Below are positions 1 through 5,833 of a stretch of 20,940 bases of DNA, piece after piece. The stretch is from assembly GCA_035477595.1 (NCBI GenBank), contig DATIKM010000187.1:1-20940 (forward strand). The letters are read 5' to 3'. Both the position numbers and the translations under genes were made by a program. The notes under the pieces were generated by a model. It saw only the letters and a list, made by a program, of their open reading frames with translations, had not been told where the DNA came from and searched no databases. How positions within the stretch are numbered: position 1 is the first letter of the stretch; each line of letters starts with the position of its first letter. Origin of the DNA: DATIKM01 sp035477595 (GTDB lineage: Bacteria > Armatimonadota > Chthonomonadetes > Chthonomonadales > CAJBBX01).

Positions 1-146
1 ACAGCCGATCCTATCAGAACGCCCAGGAGCGCATCCGCTACCTCGAACCCTGGCTCGCCTACTACAACGAGCACCGACCCCACGGAGCACTCGGAGGAGC
101 ACCACCTATCTCACGAATGCCTAACTTGCCTGGAAACGACATCTAG
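1..146 (+). mobile_element. IS481-like transposase, C-terminal fragment
   Basis: The first 146 bases read in frame (codons from base 3, TAG at 144-146) as the last 47 residues of a DDE/rve-type transposase. The tail contains the segment LAYYNEHRPHGALGGAPP, the YN..RPH..LG...P signature found at the C-terminus of IS481-like and related integrase-core transposases. The rest of the element lies outside the window. No terminal inverted repeat is visible after the stop, because homology to a different gene (a PPK2 fragment) begins almost at once, in the same reading frame. The element is therefore either broken at this end or inserted very tightly. Assignment to IS481 rather than IS3 is inferred from the tail alone. 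Confidence 0.75.
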
Positions 147-338
147 GCGCCGGTACCGTCCGAGCTGGCCCACGGCTTCCTGTGGTGCGTCCACAGCCAG
201 GCGCAAGCGCGCGGCTCGACCGCGCTGTTCAACCGCTCCTTCCACGAAGACGTTCTCGCCGTGCGCGTCCGGAAGCTCGTGCCCGAGCGCATCTGGTCAC
301 ACCGCGATGGCCACATCGAGGCCAACCGCATCCGCTGA
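147..338 (+). pseudogene. PPK2-family polyphosphate kinase, internal fragment
   Basis: Read in the frame of the preceding transposase, bases 147-338 encode about 63 residues ending at TGA (336-338). They include ELAHGFLWCVH, ALFNRSFHEDVLAVRV and LVPERIW. In intact PPK2 enzymes (polyphosphate:nucleotide phosphotransferases) the corresponding stretch reads approximately ELAHDFLWR.H, I.IFNRS.YEDVLVVRV and LVPE..W, followed by an I.AFE segment. Here that following segment is degraded (HIEANRIR then stop). The N-terminal P-loop half and the C-terminal part are both absent. There is no start codon or ribosome binding site, so this is a relic, probably cut by the mobile element upstream. The family assignment rests on motif recognition by eye. 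Confidence 0.7.
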
Positions 339-353
339 TCCTCCGGAGGGCGC

Positions 354-578
354 TCAGTGGCCGCGGACGAGGGCGAAGATCGCAAGGAGCACACCAAGCG
401 CGGCCATCGCGATGGCGGCGACGGTGGCAAGCGTGGCGCTTGCTCGTGGTGCGGCCTGCTCGGCGCGCAGCCGCGCTACCTCCGCCCGCAGCTCGGCGAT
501 CTGCCGGTCCAACCGGCGCAACGCGGAGGCGTCCTCCGCACGCCGCCCATCCGTCGCCCTCGATGTGCTGGTGGGCAT
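354..578 (-). CDS. Small coiled-coil protein with C-terminal membrane helix
   Basis: A 74-residue protein starting at ATG (576-578), three bases after the stop codon of the upstream minus-strand gene, so the two are very probably co-transcribed. Residues about 15-45 form a charged heptad-like segment (RRLDRQIAELRAEVARLRAE), a likely coiled coil. Residues about 48-71 are a continuous hydrophobic helix rich in Ala, Leu and Ile, ending in a short basic tail (LVRGH). This is the layout of a tail-anchored membrane protein with an oligomerising cytoplasmic part. No family is recognised and the function is unknown. Confidence 0.6.
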   Translation of the reverse strand: MPTSTSRATDGRRAEDASALRRLDRQIAELRAEVARLRAEQAAPRASATLATVAAIAMAALGVLLAIFALVRGH

Positions 579-581
579 CGT

Positions 582-1070
582 CTACCAGCCCCTTAGGTAG
601 CGAACTCGCTCCGCGAACTCGCGGGCGGCGTCCTGCGCCTCTCCGGTACTGGCCAACAGCACGGTGCAGGCGCCGAACACGTGATGGAGCCGAATGCGCA
701 GAACAAATGGCTCCTCCGGCCTGGGCTCGAGCCACGTCTCCTCCACGCGCACGATCGACGAGAGCTCCACCGTGTCCCGCTGCAGGCCGTGGGCAAACGC
801 AATCAGCTCGTGGAGCGTGTCACGTGCCACGGCGAGCCCCTGCAGGCGCGGGCGCGCCAGCGCGTCGACGGGAAGTGGTCCGTCCACGAAGTACGACTCG
901 TCGACCTCGCGCCCGATGTAGGTGGCTCGCAGGCTCGGATGCTCCTCCGCGAACTCATCGACGATCGTCTCGATGCGCCGGTGGATGCCCGTCTGGAGCT
1001 GAAGCCCGCACAGGATGTTCCGGTAGCGCCGGGCGAACTCGCGCCCCGCGCTCTGTGGTTCCTGACCCAA
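582..1070 (-). CDS. Hypothetical protein, TTG start
   Basis: A 162-residue soluble-looking protein read from TTG (1068-1070). The start is supported by a strong Shine-Dalgarno sequence (GGGAGGTG, within 1075-1085 on the minus strand) about six bases upstream. Composition is that of a real gene: mixed charged and hydrophobic residues, no low-complexity stretches, and alternating segments such as RIETIVDEFAEEHP, TLHELIAFAHGL and FVLRIRLHHVFGA. No signal peptide or membrane helix is evident. It precedes the small coiled-coil membrane protein with a 3-nt gap. No family is recognised. The neighbouring mobile-element debris suggests an accessory location. Confidence 0.6.
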   Translation of the reverse strand: MGQEPQSAGREFARRYRNILCGLQLQTGIHRRIETIVDEFAEEHPSLRATYIGREVDESYFVDGPLPVDALARPRLQGLAVARDTLHELIAFAHGLQRDTVELSSIVRVEETWLEPRPEEPFVLRIRLHHVFGACTVLLASTGEAQDAAREFAERVRYLRGW

Positions 1071-1284
1071 CCGCTACACCTCCCTGCTCCCTGGTGCAAG
1101 GCCGCCATCGCCCATTATCGGAGTCCGTCGCGTGCTTCCGGAGCGCCAGGCCGCACGTGTACCCGACATCGAACGCCAGGCCGACCGGCGACGCCACGCG
1201 GCCGCCTATGTCGGCGTTTTTGATGCGCTGGCCATCGATCCATCCGCTGCCGGCGACCGGCCGATCCCAGGGCACGTGCGGCGG

Positions 1285-1290
1285 TATAAT
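1285..1290 (+). promoter_or_regulatory. Candidate -10 box for aat
   Basis: A perfect TATAAT lies 31 bases before the aat ATG, which would give a 5' leader of roughly 24 nt. No good -35 hexamer is found 16-18 bases upstream and there is no TG extension, so the call is tentative. The 250 bases between the divergent minus-strand gene (start 1070) and aat hold nothing else I can recognise. Confidence 0.35.
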
Positions 1291-1320
1291 GGCGGCGGGC
1301 ACCGGACGCCCATCGCACCC

Positions 1321-1935
1321 ATGGGAACCACACGGACGCAACCCGCTCTGACGCCCGAGCTGGTAGTGCGGGCATACTGCCAGGGAGCATTCCCCATGGC
1401 GAATAGCCGCACTGGGCGCATCTACTGGTTCCGGCCGGATCCACGCGCCATCATCCCGCTGGATGCCCTCCACGTGTCGCGATCGCTGGCGCGACGCATC
1501 CGCCGGGGTACGTTCGACCTTCGCTGCAACACCGCCTTCGAGGCCGTGGTGCGCGGTTGTGCGGACCGCCCCGAGGGGACATGGATCTCGGAGGACTTCG
1601 TTACGGTGTACTGCGACCTTCACCGGTGCGGTCTTGCGCACAGCGTGGAGTGCTGGCTGGACGGCCGGCTCGTCGGCGGCCTCTACGGCGTGAGCCTCGG
1701 CGGCGCGTTCATGGCGGAGAGCATGTTCCACCGGGCAGCCGATGCATCGAAGGTGGCGCTCTGGGCTCTGGTAGAGCGCCTGAGGGCCAGCCGATTCGTG
1801 CTGCTCGACGTCCAGTACCTCACGCCTCACCTGATGACGCTGGGCGCCGTTGAGGTACCGCACAGCACCTACGACCGCATGCTGCGCCAGGCTCTGGCGC
1901 GCCCCTGCCAGTTCCATCCCGCTGGCGACGCGTGA
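1321..1935 (+). CDS. aat: Leucyl/phenylalanyl-tRNA--protein transferase
   Basis: Cytoplasmic enzyme that transfers Leu or Phe from charged tRNA to N-terminal Arg or Lys of proteins, marking them for ClpS/ClpAP (N-end rule). The 204 residues are normal for the family. Signature segments are GAFPMA (22-27), WFRPDPRAIIPL (36-47), EGTWIS.DF (85-93), GLAHSVECW (104-112), GRLVGGLYGVSLGGAF (115-130) and AESMFH..ADASKVAL (132-147), followed by LLDVQ and TPHL near the end. The reading frame is open upstream to 1132, but residues before ATG 1321 are Arg-rich and unrelated to the family, so 1321 is taken as the start. There is no clear Shine-Dalgarno; the leader may be short. The PHP phosphatase follows 22 bases after the stop. 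Confidence 0.93.
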   Translation: MGTTRTQPALTPELVVRAYCQGAFPMANSRTGRIYWFRPDPRAIIPLDALHVSRSLARRIRRGTFDLRCNTAFEAVVRGCADRPEGTWISEDFVTVYCDLHRCGLAHSVECWLDGRLVGGLYGVSLGGAFMAESMFHRAADASKVALWALVERLRASRFVLLDVQYLTPHLMTLGAVEVPHSTYDRMLRQALARPCQFHPAGDA

Positions 1936-1957
1936 AACCCGCGCGAGGAGCAATGCA

Positions 1958-2752
1958 CTGATTCCCGCGTACCACAACCATACGCTCTGGAGCGACGGCT
2001 CGGGGGCCATCTCGGAGATGATCGAGTCGGCGCGGCGCCAGGGCATCGACGAGCTGGGCATCTCCGATCACTACGCGCTTCATCCGGACGGCGTGGAGCT
2101 GGAGTGGTCCATGTGCCCTGATGTGCTCGGCGACTACGCGGAGGCGGTGCTCCAGTACGCCAGCAGCAGCGCTCCCATCGTGCGGCTCGGCATCGAGGCC
2201 GATTACTTCCCCGAAACCATCGAGGGGCTGCGCGAACGCCTCGCGCGCGTGCCGCTGGATTACGTGATCGGATCCGTGCACTTCGTGAACGGCTTCCCCG
2301 TGGACGAGCACGCTCGCTACTGGAACGCGCTCCGGGGGGATGATCGGGAGGCCAAATGGGTGGATTACTGGAACCGCGTCACGGCGCTCGCGCGCTCCGG
2401 ACTGTGCGACATCCTCGCGCACCTGGACTTGCCCAAGAAGTTCGGGCACCATCCGCGGGAGGCCCTATCCTCAGGCGCGCTTGGGGCCCTGGACGCCATC
2501 GCGGAGGCCGGGATGGCGATCGAGCTTAACACCGCGGGTTGGAGCCTTCCCGCGCGGGAGCCCTACCCCTCCGAAGCCCTGCTGAGAGCGGCGCGCGCGC
2601 GCGACATCCCGATCTGCATCAGCGCCGACGCCCACACGCCGCGCGACGTCGCCAGGCACTTCCAGCGCGCGCGGGACCTGGTGCGGGCCTGCGGGTGGAC
2701 ACACACCGCACGCTATGAGGGCAGGACCCGCACGCTGGTCAAGCTGCCGTAG
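1958..2752 (+). CDS. PHP-domain histidinol-phosphatase
   Basis: Hydrolyses L-histidinol phosphate to L-histidinol, the penultimate step of histidine synthesis, using a polymerase-and-histidinol-phosphatase (PHP) metal site. Counting from CTG 1958 (264 residues), the metal ligands expected for the family are visible: H6 and H8 in YHNHTLWSDGS, SDH at 36-38, E80 in GIEADYF, H108 in GSVHFV, H155 in AHLDLPKKFG and D224/H226 in SADAHTP. The family normally begins right at the HxH strand. The only ATG in frame (1850) would overlap aat by 86 bases with shadow-like sequence. CTG 1958 sits 7 nt after AGGAG (1946-1950), so a CTG start is favoured. Related PHP phosphoesterases acting on other substrates cannot be excluded. 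Confidence 0.85.
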   Translation: MIPAYHNHTLWSDGSGAISEMIESARRQGIDELGISDHYALHPDGVELEWSMCPDVLGDYAEAVLQYASSSAPIVRLGIEADYFPETIEGLRERLARVPLDYVIGSVHFVNGFPVDEHARYWNALRGDDREAKWVDYWNRVTALARSGLCDILAHLDLPKKFGHHPREALSSGALGALDAIAEAGMAIELNTAGWSLPAREPYPSEALLRAARARDIPICISADAHTPRDVARHFQRARDLVRACGWTHTARYEGRTRTLVKLP

Positions 2753-2788
2753 CGGACACCGGCCACTCGACGTGCGCTATGCGGCGGG

Positions 2789-3181
2789 CTAGCTCCGACT
2801 GGCGCTCACTGCGTACACGGCGAGGAGAACCAGGAGGCCGCCCACGGCCGATGCGGGAGCGGGCCCCTCCCCGAGCCACAGACAGGCGATGGCCGTCGCC
2901 AGGATGAGGATAAGGCGCACCAGAGCGGAGCCGCGCGCCGCCTCCCATCGGGTCGAGCGCGTGCATGCCCACGTGGCAAACGCCGCAACGATGGGTCCCG
3001 CGCTCAGATCCACCACCGACAACGTGAGCGCTACCGCAGTACCGCGGAGCGCCCCACCTACGCCCCACCACGCCCGGTCCCGAACAGCGCACGCCCTCGG
3101 TCGCCCAGCGCGTCGTCCAGCCAGGCCACAGGGGACCCACGATACACGCTGTTTGACAGGCAACCACGCCTCTGTTAGCAT
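2789..3181 (-). pseudogene. Truncated EamA/DMT-type transporter remnant
   Basis: The last ~85 residues look like the end of an EamA (drug/metabolite transporter) protein. There are three hydrophobic segments, with a conserved-looking ALVRLILILATAIACLWLGE followed by PASAVGGLLVLLAVYAV, matching the last helices and the LGE motif of that family. Upstream of about 3060 the reading frame is Arg/Trp-rich without family character, and beyond 3231 the DNA is occupied by the plus-strand HIT gene. Seven of the usual ten helices therefore have no room. The start at ATG 3181 is only the outermost plausible one. It could be a short expressed membrane protein, but a decayed 3' relic is more likely. Confidence 0.5.
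3153..3181 (+). promoter_or_regulatory. Sigma70-type promoter upstream of the HIT gene
   Basis: A perfect -35 TTGACA (3153-3158) is followed, after exactly 17 bases, by TAGCAT (3176-3181). That -10 hexamer is preceded by the extended -10 dinucleotide TG (3173-3174). Transcription should start near 3188, leaving a leader of about 43 nt before the HIT ATG at 3231. This is the best promoter match seen in the window. Confidence 0.75.
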
Positions 3182-3230
3182 GCCCGCGCTCCGGATGGGG
3201 CTGCGGCCGGAAGCTTGTTGGGGAGCGCCA

Positions 3231-3575
3231 ATGCACAGCGACTGCGTCTTCTGCCGAATCGTGGCAAGGGACATGCCCGCCGAACTCGTCTACGACGACG
3301 GGGAGTTCGTCGCGTTCCGCGACATCCACCCGCAGGCCCCCGTGCACATCCTGGTCGTGCCGCGCGTCCACTTCGCCTCCCTGCTCGACGTACCTGACCC
3401 CGCGTATCTGGGCCGCGCGCTCGATGCGGTTCGAGCCGTTGCGCGAGCCGCGGGGCTTGCCGACAGCGGGTTCCGGACCGTGATCAACACCGGGCGCGCC
3501 GGCGGCCAGGTGGTCATGCATCTGCACCTGCACGTGCTGGGTGGGCGCACCATGCGCGATCACGCGGGGGGATAG
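3231..3575 (+). CDS. hinT: HIT-family (HINT-like) nucleotide hydrolase
   Basis: Histidine-triad purine nucleoside phosphoramidase-type protein of 114 residues, the normal size for bacterial HinT. The N-terminal CVFCRIVARDMPAELVYDD (C5 and C8) is the usual CxxC/lid region. The segment AFRDIHPQAPVHILVVPR is the conserved core strand-helix. The triad lies in H97-x-H99-x-H101 (MHLHLHVLGGR). The start at ATG 3231 has GGAG five bases upstream and a strong promoter at 3153-3181, so the gene is probably transcribed alone. The upstream open frame back to 2889 is antisense to the transporter remnant and is not part of the protein. Confidence 0.93.
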   Translation: MHSDCVFCRIVARDMPAELVYDDGEFVAFRDIHPQAPVHILVVPRVHFASLLDVPDPAYLGRALDAVRAVARAAGLADSGFRTVINTGRAGGQVVMHLHLHVLGGRTMRDHAGG

Positions 3576-3695
3576 CGCGCCACCGCACACGATGGGGTGG
3601 AGCGGCCCGTCGCAACCGTTGCCGAAACGCTCATATGCCGCATTGCGTCGAATTGATCGTATCGAGCTACAGCAGCGGCCGAAAGGAGGCTCTCC

Positions 3696-4832
3696 ATGCC
3701 GCGTGCATTTGTCGGGCTGGCCCTTGTGGGCGTGCTCTGCCTTGGCAGCGCCGCCCAGGCGCAGACGTCCGGCGATCCGCTCCACCGGGTGTCCTTCGAG
3801 ACCGCGGACGCCCCCGTAACTGGCCACGGACCCAACGCATCGGTGAGCTACGTCACCGACCCGGCGAACGTGAAGGAGGGCAGGACCGCACTCAGGTTCA
3901 CCTACGCCGTGAGGGCGGGCGAACACAACGCACTGGTCTCGGTGGTGCCTCCGGGCGCGGTGGCCTCGATGAAGTCGGTGCGCTTCTGGATCAAGACGGA
4001 CACGGCCAGCACCCTCGGCATCGTCCTGCAAGAGGAGGGCGGCGGGAGGTGGATCTCTGTCTTCAGCAGTGCACGGAACCAGTGGCTGCAGGTGGAAGCC
4101 GATCCGTCCGACTTCGTCCTCCTTCACGGTTCCGACAACCCGGCTGACCCGAATGGCAAGCTGGACATGGACAAGGTAGCCGCTGTGGCGATCGGCGACT
4201 TCGCACAGATGCTCGTGCAGACGCCGAACGCCGACCTCCTCAGGCTGCTCGGGATCACGCCCGGAACGCGCACGCTCTACCTCGACGATGTTGCCGCGTA
4301 TGCATCGAGCCTTCCGCCCTCCTTCGTCGTCACGCGCCCAGGCGCAGTCCGAATGGACACGTTCGCGCGATCCCAGCCGATGTGGGCGGCGCTGGGCACA
4401 GCGTCCGTCAGCGTGACGACAGGCGCGCCGTTCTCGGGGCGCGGGCTCAAGGTCGACTACACACGCGATGCGGGTACGGTGGCGGCCCTGATGCGCATGG
4501 TGCCGAAGGGGTCGCTCGCGGGTGCCCGAGAGCTCGCCCTGTCGCTCGCCAGCAGGGTCGCCACCCGGCTGCTAGTGCAGCTCGATGAGGTCGGTGGCGG
4601 TAAGTACCACGCCATGCTGGACGTTGCGCCGTCAGCTGACATGAGGACTGTCCGTGTGACCATCGCGGACATGCAGCGGGCAGACGATTCCCAGGACGCC
4701 AACGCGACGCTCGACCTCGATCAGGTGCACCAGGTGGTCATCATCGATCCCACGGGCCTGCTGGGCGGAGGCGACGCAACGCCGAACACCCTCCACATCG
4801 GGTCGATCTCTACAACGGGCGCCGCTCCGTAG
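3696..4832 (+). CDS. Secreted protein with two CBM/CIA30-like jelly-roll domains
   Basis: A 378-residue exported protein. The Sec signal peptide covers residues 1-23 (hydrophobic GLALVGVLCLG, cleavage after AQA). Two similar halves follow, about 27-205 and 212-375. Each starts with a beta strand like VSFETADAP or VRMDTFARS, then an EGRTALRFTY / GRGLKVDYT strand, a strand like MKSVRFWIKTD / ARELALSLAS, and ends in a TLYLDDVAAYA / TLHIGSIST strand. This pattern is typical of carbohydrate-binding-like jelly rolls (CBM11/CIA30 style). No catalytic domain is present, so binding or scaffolding at the cell surface is the likely role. AAGGAGG (3683-3689) six bases before ATG fixes the start. A terminator follows at 4859-4891. 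Confidence 0.7.
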   Translation: MPRAFVGLALVGVLCLGSAAQAQTSGDPLHRVSFETADAPVTGHGPNASVSYVTDPANVKEGRTALRFTYAVRAGEHNALVSVVPPGAVASMKSVRFWIKTDTASTLGIVLQEEGGGRWISVFSSARNQWLQVEADPSDFVLLHGSDNPADPNGKLDMDKVAAVAIGDFAQMLVQTPNADLLRLLGITPGTRTLYLDDVAAYASSLPPSFVVTRPGAVRMDTFARSQPMWAALGTASVSVTTGAPFSGRGLKVDYTRDAGTVAALMRMVPKGSLAGARELALSLASRVATRLLVQLDEVGGGKYHAMLDVAPSADMRTVRVTIADMQRADDSQDANATLDLDQVHQVVIIDPTGLLGGGDATPNTLHIGSISTTGAAP

Positions 4833-5829
4833 GCCGCCCTGTCGCTGGCGAAGGCCCCAGCCCCCGCGTCTCGCGCGGCGCGGGGGCTTTTGCCACGTCA
4901 ACCTCCCACACCAGACACGGTGAGCCCTCGCTGGTGGTGAGCACAGCCTGCCCGTCTAGCCTGTAGCATACCGCCTCAAACTGCCCGAGGAACGGCAGCG
5001 CGATGACCCGCGGCGTCCCGCGCAGCGCGTCCGCAACCGTTGCGCCCTCCGGTATGCGCCACTCGTAGCCCTCGGCATAGGTGCGGATGAACACGCGAGA
5101 CCCATCGGGCGAAACATCACCGCCTGTGGCCAGCCTGCCCAGCCTCAGGCCGCGAAGCACGAGTGGGTTCGTGAAGCGCACTGTGCCAGCGCGCTCCAGA
5201 ACGACCGTGCGTCCGGGCCGTAGCGGCATCGGGAACCGGTAGACGCTGCTTTGGCCGGACTCCTCCTTGGTCACGATCAGCACCTCGCCCGTCGTCGGAT
5301 GGACCAGCAGCGTCTCAGCGTCGCGCGGCCCGTCGGGGTACTCGAAGGCGAACCGCTCGGCAGGCGCCGAGAGGCGCGATCCTGGGGAATCGCGGGGGAC
5401 GCGCGGATCGGGTACCCGAAACAAGGCCAGATCGCGGCGCTGGCGCGCGTTGTCGCCGATGTCGCCGACGTAGAGTGACGGTCCCGCCGGCCCTGGGCCC
5501 GCAGCCATATCCTCCCAGTCAACGGCGCTGGCCCCGAGCAACTGCAAGGTGGCCACCACGCGTCCCTGCCTGTCGAAGGCGTAGAGCTCGGCAGCGCCAC
5601 CGGAATCGTTGTGCGTCCAGAAGAGCCCATCATTCACACGGCTTGCCGCCAGACCCGAGCTCTCGGCTACCCGAGCGTCCGTGATCGGGGCGAGAGGCCT
5701 GGCGGCCTGTGCTACCGACGGCCAGGCCGCGACTGCAGGCAGGAGAGCAACCGCAGTCACCAGTGCGGTGAGCAGCCCCTGCCGTCCGCCCTGGCGGCAC
5801 GATGCGGCGCGCGCGCCTGGGAGGTACAC
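4810..5829 (-). CDS. Secreted beta-propeller-like protein
   Basis: An exported protein of about 339 residues. The hydrophobic segment LLTALVTAVALLPAVAAW ending at SVAQA is a Sec signal peptide with a long basic n-region. The body has repeated propeller-like strands: FWTHNDSGGAAELYAFDRQG, AVDWEDMAAGP, SLYVGDIGDNARQRRDLALFRVP, DAETLLVHPTTGEVLIVTKE and GGDVSPDGSRVFIRTY. The WED...YVGDIGDN pattern occurs in secreted uncharacterised WD40/SMP30-like proteins; the substrate is unknown. GTG 5829 is the closest usable start before the signal peptide. The frame is open to ATG 5946, but that would bury the signal peptide more than 70 residues in. The stop overlaps the convergent gene by 23 bases. Confidence 0.7.
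   Translation of the reverse strand: MYLPGARAASCRQGGRQGLLTALVTAVALLPAVAAWPSVAQAARPLAPITDARVAESSGLAASRVNDGLFWTHNDSGGAAELYAFDRQGRVVATLQLLGASAVDWEDMAAGPGPAGPSLYVGDIGDNARQRRDLALFRVPDPRVPRDSPGSRLSAPAERFAFEYPDGPRDAETLLVHPTTGEVLIVTKEESGQSSVYRFPMPLRPGRTVVLERAGTVRFTNPLVLRGLRLGRLATGGDVSPDGSRVFIRTYAEGYEWRIPEGATVADALRGTPRVIALPFLGQFEAVCYRLDGQAVLTTSEGSPCLVWEVDVAKAPAPRETRGLGPSPATGRPTERRPL
4859..4891 (+). terminator. Rho-independent terminator
   Basis: Perfect 10-bp stem AGCCCCCGCG (4859-4868) with CGCGGGGGCT (4879-4888), 10-nt loop, followed by a short T run (4888-4891). It ends the plus-strand secreted-protein gene. It lies entirely inside the 3' coding part of the opposing minus-strand gene, where it has no T run in that direction. 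Confidence 0.8.
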
Positions 5830-5833
5830 TGGC

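Noticed and set aside
1114..1119. Minus-strand GATAAT as promoter of the TTG-started gene
   Set aside because: No acceptable -35 at 16-18 bases; a single hexamer is not enough.
182..1351. Long plus-strand open frame of 389 codons
   Set aside because: Extremely Arg/Ala/Pro-rich without family character, opposite two better-supported minus-strand genes; a GC-driven shadow.
955..2061. Long minus-strand open frame across aat
   Set aside because: Antisense to the clear aat signature sequence, and shows no motifs of its own.
3425..3440. GGTTCGA T-loop-like sequence
   Set aside because: Lies inside the HIT coding sequence and has no acceptor, D or anticodon arms around it.
3576..3695. Promoter for the secreted CBM-like protein
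   Set aside because: TTGCCG and TTGCGT hexamers occur, but no -10 at correct spacing; left unannotated.
2739..4127. Long minus-strand open frame of 462 codons
   Set aside because: Antisense to the HIT and secreted-protein genes, His/Gly/Arg-rich and without domains.
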